From SZUA-36 sp963801195 (GTDB lineage: Bacteria > Pseudomonadota > Gammaproteobacteria > Xanthomonadales > SZUA-36), in NCBI GenBank assembly GCA_963801195.1, contig CAWDDX010000007.1, positions 124,001-188,000 on the forward strand: DNA of 64,000 nucleotides, read 5' to 3'. Within the stretch, counting starts at the first letter, position 1. Every line of letters starts with the position of its first letter. Below the pieces are notes generated by a model. The model ran no database searches and was not told where the DNA came from. It saw only the letters and a program-made list of their open reading frames with translations. Position numbers and translations under genes: made by a program. Below, one piece after another: positions 1-8,257 of the stretch.

Positions 1-957
1 TTTGGCAAACTGTCCGATCGCTTCGGGCGCCGGCCCGTCATGCTTGCCGGTCTCGCGCTGTTTGTCGGGGGCGGCGTTGTTGCGGCCCTGGCCAGTTCAA
101 TTGAAATAATAATTGCGGGAAGGGCGTTGCAGGGTTGTGGCGCGATTGCCGGGGTGGCCCTGGCATTTGCCGCCGACTACACGCGTGTACAAAACCGCAG
201 CGTGATCATGGCCATAATCGGTATGGGTATCGGTGCCTCCTTCCTGCTGTCGATGATGATCTCGGTGCCGTTGTCCACACTGCTGGGATTGAGAGGTCTT
301 TTCTGGCTGACCGCGATACTGGGTGTGCTGGGCATGTTGCTGGTCATCAGTCTGCCCAAAGAACAGATCCAAAAGGAAGAAGACCTACAGGAATCACCGA
401 AATCGGCGACTATCTGGTTATTCGCATTTTCAGTATTCTTCTTACATGCATTGATGACCTCGCTGTTTGTGGTGTTGCCGGGGATGCTCGTCAGCAAGTT
501 CGGTTTTGAACTCGAATACCACTGGCGAATTTATGTTCCATCCATGCTGGGCTCGGTGATTTTGGTTTTCCCGCTATTGAGACGTATAACGGGTAGAAAC
601 CAGGAAAAAAGTGCAATGCCGTTGGCGTTCCTGGTACTTGGAGGATCCATGGCCCTGATGGCTTTCGGCCAGTCATTGCTGGCAGTGACCGTATTGGCCC
701 TGGTGTTCTTTTTAGCGTTCAATTTGCTCGAAGCAGCGATGCCGTCAATGGTCAGCCGTTTGAGCGGTACGTCCGGCCGCGGAAGGAAAATGGGCTTGTA
801 CACGACATTCCAGTTTCTGGGTGCCTTTGCAGGTGGACTGGGTGGCGGGTCCTTGCTGGGATACGCCGGAAACGCGGTGACGCTGGGCAGCGCGGCGTTG
901 CTGTGTATTTCATGGGCGGTGGCCACGTTTTTATGGTTGAGGTTCAGCGATAACTAA
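1..957 (+). CDS. MFS transporter, C-terminal part (5' end outside window)
   Basis: The reading frame is open from base 1, so the gene starts upstream. The first codons read F-G-K-L-S-D-R-F-G-R-R-P, the conserved loop motif between membrane segments 2 and 3 of major facilitator transporters. About ten hydrophobic segments follow over 318 codons, split by a charged central loop near residues 120-135 (KEQIQKEEDLQESPKS), as expected between the two halves of an MFS fold. The protein would be an inner-membrane secondary transporter, probably a drug or metabolite exporter; the substrate cannot be told. It ends 83 bases before ssb on the same strand. An MFS gene beside ssb is a familiar gammaproteobacterial arrangement. 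Family call is firm; the ATG at 40 is internal, not the true start. Confidence 0.88.
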   Translation, partial: FGKLSDRFGRRPVMLAGLALFVGGGVVAALASSIEIIIAGRALQGCGAIAGVALAFAADYTRVQNRSVIMAIIGMGIGASFLLSMMISVPLSTLLGLRGLFWLTAILGVLGMLLVISLPKEQIQKEEDLQESPKSATIWLFAFSVFFLHALMTSLFVVLPGMLVSKFGFELEYHWRIYVPSMLGSVILVFPLLRRITGRNQEKSAMPLAFLVLGGSMALMAFGQSLLAVTVLALVFFLAFNLLEAAMPSMVSRLSGTSGRGRKMGLYTTFQFLGAFAGGLGGGSLLGYAGNAVTLGSAALLCISWAVATFLWLRFSDN

Positions 958-1005
958 ATAGCAGGTATGACCTTGTATGCTACACTTCAGGGTCTGATTT
1001 TGAAC

Positions 1006-1036
1006 TGCGGAGCAGGGCTCCGCACAGCAGGAGAGG
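1006..1036 (+). promoter_or_regulatory. Hairpin and Shine-Dalgarno in the ssb leader
   Basis: A perfect 7-bp inverted repeat (TGCGGAG at 1006-1012, CTCCGCA at 1018-1024) lies just before the ribosome-binding sequence caggagagg (1028-1036) and the ssb ATG at 1041. It could be a weak terminator remnant of the MFS gene or a translation-modulating stem; it has no U-run, so a terminator is less likely. Confidence 0.35.
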
Positions 1037-1040
1037 CTAG

Positions 1041-1502
1041 ATGGCAAGAGGTATAAATAAGGTGATACTGGTGGGTAACCTGGGCAGAGACCCGGAGATT
1101 AAATACACCGCCAGCGGTGGTGCAATCGCAAACGTGACAATTGCTACATCGGAAAGCTGGAACGACAAGCAAACCGGCGAAAAGGTAGAAAAAACTGAAT
1201 GGCATCGGGTAGTGGCGTTTCAGCGTCTGGCTGAAATCATGGGCGAGTATCTCAAGAAGGGCAGCCAGGTTTATATTGAAGGCAAACTTCAGACCCGCAA
1301 ATGGCAGGACCAGAGCGGGCAGGATCGTTATACCACCGAAATTGTGGCCAATGAAATGCAGATGCTGGGTGGTCGTGCCGGTGATGGCGGTGGCCAGTCG
1401 CAAGGTGGTGGTGGCGGGTTCCGTCCAACGCCGGCGTCAAAAAATGAGTCAGCCCAACCGGCCAATGACAATGACTTCGATGATGATGACATACCTTTCT
1501 GA
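1041..1502 (+). CDS. ssb: Single-stranded DNA-binding protein SSB
   Basis: SSB coats single-stranded DNA in replication, recombination and repair and recruits partners through its C-terminal tip. The 153-residue protein opens with the conserved OB-fold start ARGINKVILVGNLGRDPE and continues with the typical TEWHRVVAF stretch near residue 55. A glycine- and glutamine-rich linker (about residues 110-135) leads to the acidic tip DDDDIPF, the partner-binding motif. Length is usual for the family. The start is fixed by caggagagg a few bases upstream of ATG. It stands between an MFS gene and the rml cluster. Confidence 0.97.
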   Translation: MARGINKVILVGNLGRDPEIKYTASGGAIANVTIATSESWNDKQTGEKVEKTEWHRVVAFQRLAEIMGEYLKKGSQVYIEGKLQTRKWQDQSGQDRYTTEIVANEMQMLGGRAGDGGGQSQGGGGGFRPTPASKNESAQPANDNDFDDDDIPF

Positions 1503-1599
1503 AGGGCAGGGATAATAAACGGTTTTAGCGTAAGTTCGTTCTTGCGAGGTGGGTTTGTGAAACGCCGGCATTGCGAAAGAGTCAACGGTGGTTTACACG

Positions 1600-2490
1600 A
1601 TGGAACAGAATAGAAAAGGCATCATCCTTGCCGGGGGAAGCGGTACCCGCCTGTATCCGATCACCCGGGTTATCAGCAAACAGCTGCTGCCGGTGTATGA
1701 CAAGCCCATGATCTACTACCCACTGTCCACGCTGATGCAGGCAGGGATCAGGGAAATACTTGTTATTACAACGCCTCATGAACAGGCGCTTTTCCAGCAA
1801 TTACTCGGTGATGGCCGACAATGGGGCCTGGAAATTTCGTTTGCTGTCCAGGCAAGTCCGGATGGTTTGGCCCAGGCGCTCATCATAGGGGAAGCGTTTC
1901 TGGCGGGGCGCCCGTCCTGCCTGATACTGGGTGACAATATTTTCCATGGTGACGGACTCAGGGAGATGCTTTCGCGCAGCATGCAAAGGACCGAAGGCAG
2001 TACGGTTTTCGGTTACTGGGTGCGTGACCCGGAGCGTTATGGCGTGGTTGAGTTTGATGCTGAAATGCTCGTGCTTAGCCTGGAAGAGAAGCCAACGCGC
2101 CCGCGTTCAAATTATGCGGTGACCGGTTTGTATTTCTACGATGGCCGCGCCAGCCGGTTTGCCCGTGAGCTAAAGCCGTCTTCCAGGGGTGAGCTTGAAA
2201 TTACCGATTTAAACCGTCGTTACATGGAGGACGGCAGCCTGCATCTCGAGCGACTGGGCCGAGGTTATGCGTGGCTCGACACCGGTACGCATGAGTCATT
2301 GCAACAGGCGTCCAGTTTTATCGAGACCATCGAAAACCGGCAGGGGCTCAAAGTTGCCTGTCCGGAAGAAATTGCCTACCTGCAAGGCTGGATAGACCGT
2401 GAACGTGTTCTCGAATTGGCGGGTCCGCTTCGAAACAGTGGATACGGTGAGTATCTTATGAACCTGTTGGAAAGGGGGCCGGACGGTTGA
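1600..2490 (+). CDS. rmlA: Glucose-1-phosphate thymidylyltransferase RmlA
   Basis: RmlA makes dTDP-glucose from dTTP and glucose-1-phosphate, the first step to dTDP-L-rhamnose for O-antigen or other glycans. The nucleotide-binding signature KGIILAGGSGTRLYP is at the N terminus, followed by ITRVISKQLLPVYDKPMIYY and LGDNIFHG, all diagnostic. I chose ATG at 1600; an in-frame GTG at 1588 with an aaagag sequence in front is an alternative that adds four residues. The 3' end overlaps rmlC by four bases (TTGA), so the genes are translationally coupled. The usual second enzyme, RmlB, is not in this window. Confidence 0.95.
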   Translation: MEQNRKGIILAGGSGTRLYPITRVISKQLLPVYDKPMIYYPLSTLMQAGIREILVITTPHEQALFQQLLGDGRQWGLEISFAVQASPDGLAQALIIGEAFLAGRPSCLILGDNIFHGDGLREMLSRSMQRTEGSTVFGYWVRDPERYGVVEFDAEMLVLSLEEKPTRPRSNYAVTGLYFYDGRASRFARELKPSSRGELEITDLNRRYMEDGSLHLERLGRGYAWLDTGTHESLQQASSFIETIENRQGLKVACPEEIAYLQGWIDRERVLELAGPLRNSGYGEYLMNLLERGPDG

Positions 2491-3044
2491 GGGTTCTTGA
2501 AACCGGTCTTGATGGCGTTGTCATCATTGAACCGCGTGTCCATGGTGACGAGAGAGGCTTTTTCCTGGAAAGCTGGAAAGCCAGCAGCTACGGTAGCCAT
2601 GACCTTCCCGACGCATTTGCACAGGCCAACGTTTCCCGATCGGAAAAAGGCGTCCTGCGCGGTTTGCACTACCAGTATCGCCAACCCCAGGGAAAATTGG
2701 TTTCTGTGCTTGAAGGACGTATTTTTGATGTTGCCGTGGATATCCGGCCAGGTTCAGCTTCGTTTGGGAAATGGGCGGGTGTGGAGTTGAGCGCACGCAG
2801 CCATCGTCAGCTTTATGTCCCCGAGGGTTTTGCCCACGGATTTATCGTTTTGAGCGAGAGTGCATTGTTCCATTATTACTGCACAACCGAATATGCGCCT
2901 CAGTTTGAGGTCGCAATCGCGTGGGATGACCCGGATATCGGCATAAGCTGGCCAGCCGAACCCAATTCCATTTCATCCAAGGATCGCGAGGCGCCTCGCT
3001 TGCGTGACCTCCCGGCAGAGCGTTTGCCCCAGGGTGTGAATTGA
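2487..3044 (+). CDS. rmlC: dTDP-4-dehydrorhamnose 3,5-epimerase RmlC
   Basis: This cupin enzyme epimerises dTDP-4-keto-6-deoxyglucose at C3 and C5. The 185-residue length is standard. Visible family motifs include DERGFFLESW near residue 20, the VLRGLHYQ stretch carrying the catalytic histidine near residue 60, and YVPEGFAHGF near residue 108. The start codon is TTG at 2487, inside the rmlA stop (TTGA); no better ATG exists nearby and the first residues RVLETGLDGVVIIEPRVH fit the family. The stop overlaps the TTG start of rmlD in the same way, so both junctions use a TTGA overlap. Confidence 0.95.
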   Translation: MRVLETGLDGVVIIEPRVHGDERGFFLESWKASSYGSHDLPDAFAQANVSRSEKGVLRGLHYQYRQPQGKLVSVLEGRIFDVAVDIRPGSASFGKWAGVELSARSHRQLYVPEGFAHGFIVLSESALFHYYCTTEYAPQFEVAIAWDDPDIGISWPAEPNSISSKDREAPRLRDLPAERLPQGVN

Positions 3045-3958
3045 ATATTCTGCTGACGGGCGCCGCCGGTCAACTCGGAAGTGAATTGCTTCCGCTGTTA
3101 TCAGCGCGCGGCAACCTCACTGTCACTGACCGCAAAAAACCCGTTTTGGCGCAAGGAAACTGGTTGGAGCTTGATATCTGTGATGGCGGCAGACTTGAGG
3201 TTTTGCTCGATCGCCTGCAACCCGGGTTGATTGTCAATACAGCGGCTTACACGGCCGTCGATCAGGCCGAAGCCAACCGGGCAACAGCATTTGATGTCAA
3301 TGCAGAACTACCCTCGCGATTGGCCGTGTGGGCAAAAAGGAACAACGCCCGCCTGCTGCACTATTCCACCGACTACGTATTTGATGGTGAAAACTCCAGG
3401 CCATATCTTGAGACGGACCTTGCCAATCCGCAAAATGTTTACGGGGAGAGCAAGCTGGCAGGCGAAAGCGCCCTGCAAGCGGCGGGTTGCAAATACGCCA
3501 TACTGAGAACCTCGTGGGTGTATTCTTCGCACGGGAAAAACTTCGTACTGAGTATGCTCGAACTGGCTCGTCGGGGTTTGTTGTTGAAAATCGTTGATGA
3601 CCAGCAGGGTTGCCCGACCTGGGCGAGAAACCTGGCGCATGCCAGTGTTGCCGTAATCGAGGCCTGGAAAGCCGATGATTCAGCCGAAAGTAATGGTGTT
3701 TTTCACTACTGTGATGACCGCAGCCTGTGCTGGCATGATTTTGCCTCAACGATCTTCAATCTCGCGGTCAATGCCGGATTGCTTGACAGCCTGCCGCGTT
3801 TGACGCCAGTACCGGGAAAAGCGTTTCCGCAACCCGCAAAGCGGCCAAAATGGTCGGTTTTGGATACCGGAAAGATAAACAAGATCTTCAATATTCGTCC
3901 TGCTTCTTTCGAGAGTTCCTTGCAGGCCGTGATTGACGAGATCAAATCAAGAGCATAG
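3041..3958 (+). CDS. rmlD: dTDP-4-dehydrorhamnose reductase RmlD
   Basis: RmlD is an NAD(P)H-dependent short-chain reductase that makes dTDP-L-rhamnose. The Rossmann motif GAAGQLGSEL is at residues 7-16. The STDYVFDGE motif lies near residue 108 and the catalytic YGESK (Tyr-x-x-x-Lys) near residue 132. Length (305) is normal. Translation starts at TTG 3041 overlapping the rmlC stop. Three bases separate it from the next gene, so rmlA-C-D and the guanylyltransferase form one operon. Confidence 0.94.
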   Translation: MNILLTGAAGQLGSELLPLLSARGNLTVTDRKKPVLAQGNWLELDICDGGRLEVLLDRLQPGLIVNTAAYTAVDQAEANRATAFDVNAELPSRLAVWAKRNNARLLHYSTDYVFDGENSRPYLETDLANPQNVYGESKLAGESALQAAGCKYAILRTSWVYSSHGKNFVLSMLELARRGLLLKIVDDQQGCPTWARNLAHASVAVIEAWKADDSAESNGVFHYCDDRSLCWHDFASTIFNLAVNAGLLDSLPRLTPVPGKAFPQPAKRPKWSVLDTGKINKIFNIRPASFESSLQAVIDEIKSRA

Positions 3959-3961
3959 ATC

Positions 3962-5410
3962 ATGAACCAGACCAATTCGCAACAACCATTGATTCCCGTG
4001 ATTCTTTCAGGCGGGGCGGGAACACGATTATGGCCGGTTTCCAGGCGAGCCCATCCAAAACCGTTTATGGAACTGGTTGATGGAGAGACCCTGGCTGAAA
4101 AAACATTACTCAGAGCGAAAGCAGTTGCCGGCAACTCGCCGGTCATCACGGTCACCAGTCGCGATTATTACTTTTATACGCGAGATCTTTACGCCGGCAT
4201 AAGCAACAAGAGCGGGGAGGAACACTTTCTGCTTGAACCCATGGGCAGGAATACCGCACCTGCAATTGCGCTGGCTGCAATGTGTGTAAGAGACAATATT
4301 CACGAAGATGCATCATTGCTTGTCATGCCCGCCGATCACCTGATATCTGATCAACGCAATTTTGAGGCTTGTGTTAATGAGGCGCTGCTGCTTTCAAACC
4401 AGGGGTTTCTTGTAACTTTTGGCATCCATCCGACGCATGCTGAAACGGGTTATGGCTATATCCGTCAGGGTGATCCACTGACAATGAGCGGCGGTTACCG
4501 CATCGCTGAATTTGTCGAGAAACCGGATGAAGCAACAGCGATGAAGTACCTCGCATCCGGTGAATACCATTGGAACTCCGGTATGTTCTGTTTCCAGGCG
4601 AGTGTATTTCTGGAAGCCTTGAAACGTTACGCGCCGGATGTTTACAAGGCCACCAGCCGGGTCTGGGAGGCCACCGACAGATCGCGCTCACCGATCGAGT
4701 TTCCCGCCGGGTTATTCAGTGAATGTCCGTCAATATCCGTCGATTATGCCGTCATGGAGCGCGCGGATAATACGGCCGTTGTAGCCAGTGATTTTGGCTG
4801 GAGCGACATAGGTTCATGGAAGGCCATCAGCGAACTATATGAATCCGATGAATCAGGCAACCGCTTAAAAGGCAGGGCGGTCATGGTGGGTTCAAAAGAT
4901 TGTTTCGTGCAAAGCGGGGATCGCATCGTTGCGGCTGTGGGTGTAAAAAACCTGATCATCGTCGATACCGGCGACGCCGTGCTGGTGGCCGACCGCAACC
5001 AGGCACAGGATGTAAAGGAAGTGGTGGCGCAGCTGACCCAATTGCAGCACGAGGCGGTCAGTTTTCACAAGACAGTGCACCGGCCGTGGGGAAGCTACAC
5101 GATTCTCGAAGACGCTGCAGACTGTAAGGTGAAACGTCTTGTCGTCAAGCCGGGCCAGGTCCTGTCCCTGCAGATGCATCACCGCAGGGCGGAGCACTGG
5201 ACGGTAATAAAAGGTACGGCAAAAGTGCGGCTGGGCGACCGGGAGTTTTTGCTGGAAGCCAACCAGTCGACCTATGTGCCGGTGAAAACCCTGCACCGGC
5301 TTGAGAATCCGGGCGACGAAGACATACACCTGATCGAGGTTCAGACCGGCAACTATTTTGGTGAAGATGATATCGAACGTCTCGAAGATATTTATGGAAG
5401 AATAAAATGA
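3962..5410 (+). CDS. manC: Mannose-1-phosphate guanylyltransferase / mannose-6-phosphate isomerase (type II)
   Basis: The enzyme makes GDP-mannose for surface polysaccharide; two-domain forms also carry a phosphomannose isomerase cupin. The N-terminal domain has the nucleotidyltransferase signature ILSGGAGTRLWPVSR (residues 14-28), the MPADH motif and FVEKPD. The C-terminal cupin has RPWGSYTILED and VKPGQVLSLQMHHRRAEHW. The 482-residue length fits the AlgA/ManC family. It sits three bases after rmlD and overlaps the following DUF1684 gene by four bases (ATGA). The pairing of dTDP-rhamnose and GDP-mannose genes suggests supply of precursors for an extracellular glycan. Confidence 0.94.
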   Translation: MNQTNSQQPLIPVILSGGAGTRLWPVSRRAHPKPFMELVDGETLAEKTLLRAKAVAGNSPVITVTSRDYYFYTRDLYAGISNKSGEEHFLLEPMGRNTAPAIALAAMCVRDNIHEDASLLVMPADHLISDQRNFEACVNEALLLSNQGFLVTFGIHPTHAETGYGYIRQGDPLTMSGGYRIAEFVEKPDEATAMKYLASGEYHWNSGMFCFQASVFLEALKRYAPDVYKATSRVWEATDRSRSPIEFPAGLFSECPSISVDYAVMERADNTAVVASDFGWSDIGSWKAISELYESDESGNRLKGRAVMVGSKDCFVQSGDRIVAAVGVKNLIIVDTGDAVLVADRNQAQDVKEVVAQLTQLQHEAVSFHKTVHRPWGSYTILEDAADCKVKRLVVKPGQVLSLQMHHRRAEHWTVIKGTAKVRLGDREFLLEANQSTYVPVKTLHRLENPGDEDIHLIEVQTGNYFGEDDIERLEDIYGRIK

Positions 5411-6357
5411 GCATAAAAGGTAAAAGAGAACCGTTTTTTAAACTTTCCCGATGGCTGTTTGTGCTGGTGGTTTTTGGTGGTTTGTTTATCACGGCTACGA
5501 TGGCCGATGAAACCAGAGACCTTTCTAATCAGACGGAAAATCACCGGCAGTCCGTCGAGGCGTGGAGGGAGAGCCGGGATGAACGCCTGAGAAAGCCGAA
5601 TGGTTGGTTGACCCTGACCGGGCTGGAGTGGCTCAAAGAAGGGGAAAACCGCATCGGCCGTGCCGCAGACAATGATATTCAGTTGAGTGGCGGCCCGGAG
5701 CACTGGGGCAGTGTCGTATTGCAAAACGACCAGGTTTATTTTAAAAATGCCGACCTTGAAAACGTCAAAATAAATAACGAAGCCTTGTCTCAAGCCACGT
5801 TGATACCGGATACCGAAGGCGAGCCCACCACCATCACCAGCGGCACCTTGAATATTACGCTTATTTACAGGGAGTCCTATGCGCTGCGTATCAAGGATTC
5901 TCAGGCCACGACCCTGAAAAATTTCAAGGGTGTAGACAACTATCCCATCGATGAGTCGTGGCGTATCGACGGCCGGTTTATCCCTGCGGAGGAGGGTGCG
6001 ACCATGGAAATTACCAACGTGCTTGGACAGGTCAGCGAATCACCGGTGTTGGGTACATTCGAATTTGATCAGGGTGGTAAGACCTACAGCTTGCTTGGTC
6101 TGAACGAGGATGATAGCGGGAGGCTATGGTTTATATTCGCCGACCGGACAACGGGTCATGGGACTTACGGGGCCGGGCGCTATCTATACAGTGAGGGTGC
6201 CCCGGAAAATGGTCATTTGACGGTGGACTTTAATAAGGCCTACAACCCGCCTTGTGCGTTTAACGCTTATTCAACCTGCCCGATACCGCCACAACGAAAC
6301 CGCATGGATCTGCAGGTACTCGCAGGCGAAAAGGAATTTCATCCTGATTCCGGTTAG
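5407..6357 (+). CDS. DUF1684 family protein, membrane-anchored or exported
   Basis: The 316-residue protein has a hydrophobic segment at about residues 15-31 (WLFVLVVFGGLFITATMA), giving a signal peptide or anchor. The mature part carries the hallmarks of DUF1684: WRESRDERLRKPNGWLTLTGLEWL near the start, a central GTFEFDQGGK region and the C-terminal NPPCAFNAYSTCPIPP-x-x-NR motif. No biochemical role is established that I can name. The ATG overlaps the manC stop (ATGA), so it is cotranscribed with the sugar-nucleotide genes. The TAG stop is part of the TTAG target duplication of the repeat that follows directly. Confidence 0.85.
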   Translation: MSIKGKREPFFKLSRWLFVLVVFGGLFITATMADETRDLSNQTENHRQSVEAWRESRDERLRKPNGWLTLTGLEWLKEGENRIGRAADNDIQLSGGPEHWGSVVLQNDQVYFKNADLENVKINNEALSQATLIPDTEGEPTTITSGTLNITLIYRESYALRIKDSQATTLKNFKGVDNYPIDESWRIDGRFIPAEEGATMEITNVLGQVSESPVLGTFEFDQGGKTYSLLGLNEDDSGRLWFIFADRTTGHGTYGAGRYLYSEGAPENGHLTVDFNKAYNPPCAFNAYSTCPIPPQRNRMDLQVLAGEKEFHPDSG

Positions 6358-6598
6358 CCCGGATAATTCACCAGGGATCCGGAATTTTCAGCGTAGCTGG
6401 CGAAACAGTTTGATTGATCGTTCGAAAAAGCATAGCGCCGCTATGGTTTGAGAAGGATCGGCCAAAATGTGAAGTCAGATGCGTTGCAAAACCGGATAGG
6501 ACAAACGGTAATTTTAGAGAAAGGCCAAAATCACCTGTATCACCATGAAATAAAGAGACATTTGTCATTTATTCGTCCGCCTTGGTGAATTATTCGGG
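6358..6598. mobile_element. MITE-like element, family A, copy 1
   Basis: A 241-bp element begins with CCCGGATAATTCACCAGG and ends with CCTTGGTGAATTATTCGGG, an imperfect terminal inverted repeat of about 19 bp. It is flanked by TTAG on both sides (6354-6357 and 6599-6602), consistent with a 4-bp target duplication that includes the stop codon of the preceding gene. An internal stem (ATAGCGCCGCTAT) is present. It has no transposase gene. Two near-identical copies lie at 15514-16002. Confidence 0.85.
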
Positions 6599-6953
6599 TT
6601 AGACGGGAATCAATTCGGGTCTTGCTACTCTTCGTATTTCTCTTGGGGGGGTTCTGAGTTTACGGGAACGGCGATGTGCCGTTCAGCGTAGTGTTCGCGC
6701 AGCATGGTAAACAATTCCAGCCAGGCAGAGGAGAACAGTGGCCTCGAGTTAGCCAAGGTAGCATCGTTACTGGTTTCAGTGTGGTTCACTTTATTCAATC
6801 CCAACTCCAGGTCTGGCCGGTTTCGTGTTCTGCTGTATCTATAAAGACAATTCAGCTTCAATAAAGTTGACGCACCCGGCCAATGAATGGTTACGTTTCA
6901 GCGTATAAACGTCTCATTTAGTCCGTCCTGGTGAAATATTCGGGCCAAAAAAT
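6599..6953. other. Gap after MITE A1; solitary family-A end at 6926-6944
   Basis: No supported gene. A second right-hand end of the family-A type (TCCTGGTGAAATATTCGGG, 6926-6944) stands alone just before the pspC stop codon, suggesting an older or decayed insertion in the same interval. A 78-codon open frame on the minus strand (6625-6861) has no recognisable family and is not called. Confidence 0.5.
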
Positions 6954-7349
6954 TTAACGTTGATTTTTTCCAAGTTCGCGATCGATGTCGAATTCCCTTG
7001 ATGTGACGTAGGCTTCCATTTTCTGCAGGCGCAGATCCAGTTCACGGAACCGGTGGTTCAGATTGCTGAATAAATCGGATGGCGCCATGCTCATGCCACG
7101 CCAGAATTTTTCCTGACTTTCATCCTCGTAAAGATCCTGTGGTTTGGCCGGCAGGATGATCATCAGGATAATGTAGGCCGGTACCATGAATGGCGCAAAG
7201 AACAGGGTGCAAACCGCTGCGATCAGACGCAAACCCTTGCGGTTCAAACCAAAATAGTTTGCCAGACCGGCACAGACCCCCGCCAGAATGGCGTTTTCCT
7301 TGTCACGGTATAGGCGATGGGGATTCCTGCGTTCGTACAGATCACTCAT
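6954..7349 (-). CDS. pspC: Phage shock protein C (PspC)
   Basis: PspC is an inner-membrane partner of PspB that senses envelope stress and frees PspF from PspA. The 131-residue protein has the PspC domain at residues 9-70: RLYRDKENAILAGVCAGLANYFG followed by a hydrophobic segment ending YIILMIILP. The C terminus is charged and probably coiled (RFRELDLRLQKMEAYV), the usual cytoplasmic tail. The start overlaps the pspB stop by eight bases. It is the last gene of a pspA-B-C operon on the minus strand. Confidence 0.94.
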   Translation of the reverse strand: MSDLYERRNPHRLYRDKENAILAGVCAGLANYFGLNRKGLRLIAAVCTLFFAPFMVPAYIILMIILPAKPQDLYEDESQEKFWRGMSMAPSDLFSNLNHRFRELDLRLQKMEAYVTSREFDIDRELGKNQR

Positions 7350-7563
7350 GACGCCTTCTCCACGTGGGTGATTCGATGTCCAGGATGCGTTCCAGGGTCT
7401 GGATACGATCCTCCATTTTCTTGGTGGACTCCCAGACTTCCGTCAGCATTTTTTCATCTTCCGCGGTCAAGCCTTTGGCCGTTTTCATCTTCGTGACGTA
7501 GTGAAAAATGATCCATAAAGGTGCACAGATCGTCAGTAATAGAATGGGAATAATTTCAGACAT
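7342..7563 (-). CDS. pspB: Phage shock protein B (PspB)
   Basis: A 73-residue inner-membrane protein with one N-terminal transmembrane helix (IIPILLLTICAPLWIIFHYV) and a cytoplasmic helix containing the PspB signature LTAEDEKMLTEVWESTKKMEDRIQTLE-type leucine-zipper region. Size and layout match PspB. It lies one base after the pspA stop and overlaps pspC, so all three genes are one transcript. Confidence 0.94.
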   Translation of the reverse strand: MSEIIPILLLTICAPLWIIFHYVTKMKTAKGLTAEDEKMLTEVWESTKKMEDRIQTLERILDIESPTWRRRHE

Positions 7564-7564
7564 C

Positions 7565-8257
7565 TTATTGCTCCCCGTCCGTCTTGTTGGCTTTTTCGGA
7601 TTTACCGACCTCGGCCTTCAAGGCCGCAAGTGCGTCTTCAACCCGGTCGTCGTCTTCAAGCCCGGCGATTTCGTCTGCCAGGTTCTTGCGTCGTCCCATG
7701 TTAAGGGATTCACCCTGTGCTTCTACCTGGTCTATACGCCGTTCGGCAGATTCGAAACGGAAGAGCATCTCATCGATCTTGTCATCGTGAATGTGCTTGC
7801 GCGCCGCCAACTGGGATGTCGCAGTTTTATGCCGTATGACGATGCTGCGCTGACGGGTTTTTGCGTCAGTCAACTTGCTTTGCAACTGGGATATATCGGA
7901 GTTGAATTTTTCAAGTTGCTCATCGAGCAGTTTTGTTTCGTGCCCGATCTGTTCGGCCTCATCGGCAAGGGCCTGCTTTTCAGCAAGTGCCGCCCGTGCC
8001 AGGTCCTCACGGTTTTGACGCACCGCCAGCTCTGCGCGCTTGGCCCAACCCTGCTGTTCGCGTTCAAGAAATTCCGCATAGCGCCGCTGTTCTTTCCGGT
8101 CGGCGATACACTTGGCAGCAGAAGAGCGGATTTCCACCAGCGTGTCTTCCATCTCCTGGATCATCAAACGGATAATTTTCTCCGGATCTTCAGCCTTTTC
8201 AAGCAAGGAATTGATATTGGCGTTGATAATATCGGTAAATCTGGAAAAGATACTCAT
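7565..8257 (-). CDS. pspA: Phage shock protein A (PspA)
   Basis: PspA is a peripheral membrane protein of the ESCRT-III superfamily that stabilises the inner membrane and restrains PspF. The 230-residue sequence begins MSIFSRFTDIINANINSLLE, the amphipathic membrane-binding helix, followed by DPEKIIRLMIQEMEDTL and long charged coiled-coil helices to residue 190. It is first in the operon, behind a sigma-54-type promoter. No pspF is present next to it in this window, unlike enterobacteria where pspF is divergent. Confidence 0.95.
   Translation of the reverse strand: MSIFSRFTDIINANINSLLEKAEDPEKIIRLMIQEMEDTLVEIRSSAAKCIADRKEQRRYAEFLEREQQGWAKRAELAVRQNREDLARAALAEKQALADEAEQIGHETKLLDEQLEKFNSDISQLQSKLTDAKTRQRSIVIRHKTATSQLAARKHIHDDKIDEMLFRFESAERRIDQVEAQGESLNMGRRKNLADEIAGLEDDDRVEDALAALKAEVGKSEKANKTDGEQ

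Noticed and set aside
6625..6861. A 78-codon minus-strand frame between repeats
   Set aside because: No family, no clear ribosome-binding site, and it lies between repeat ends; coding cannot be supported.
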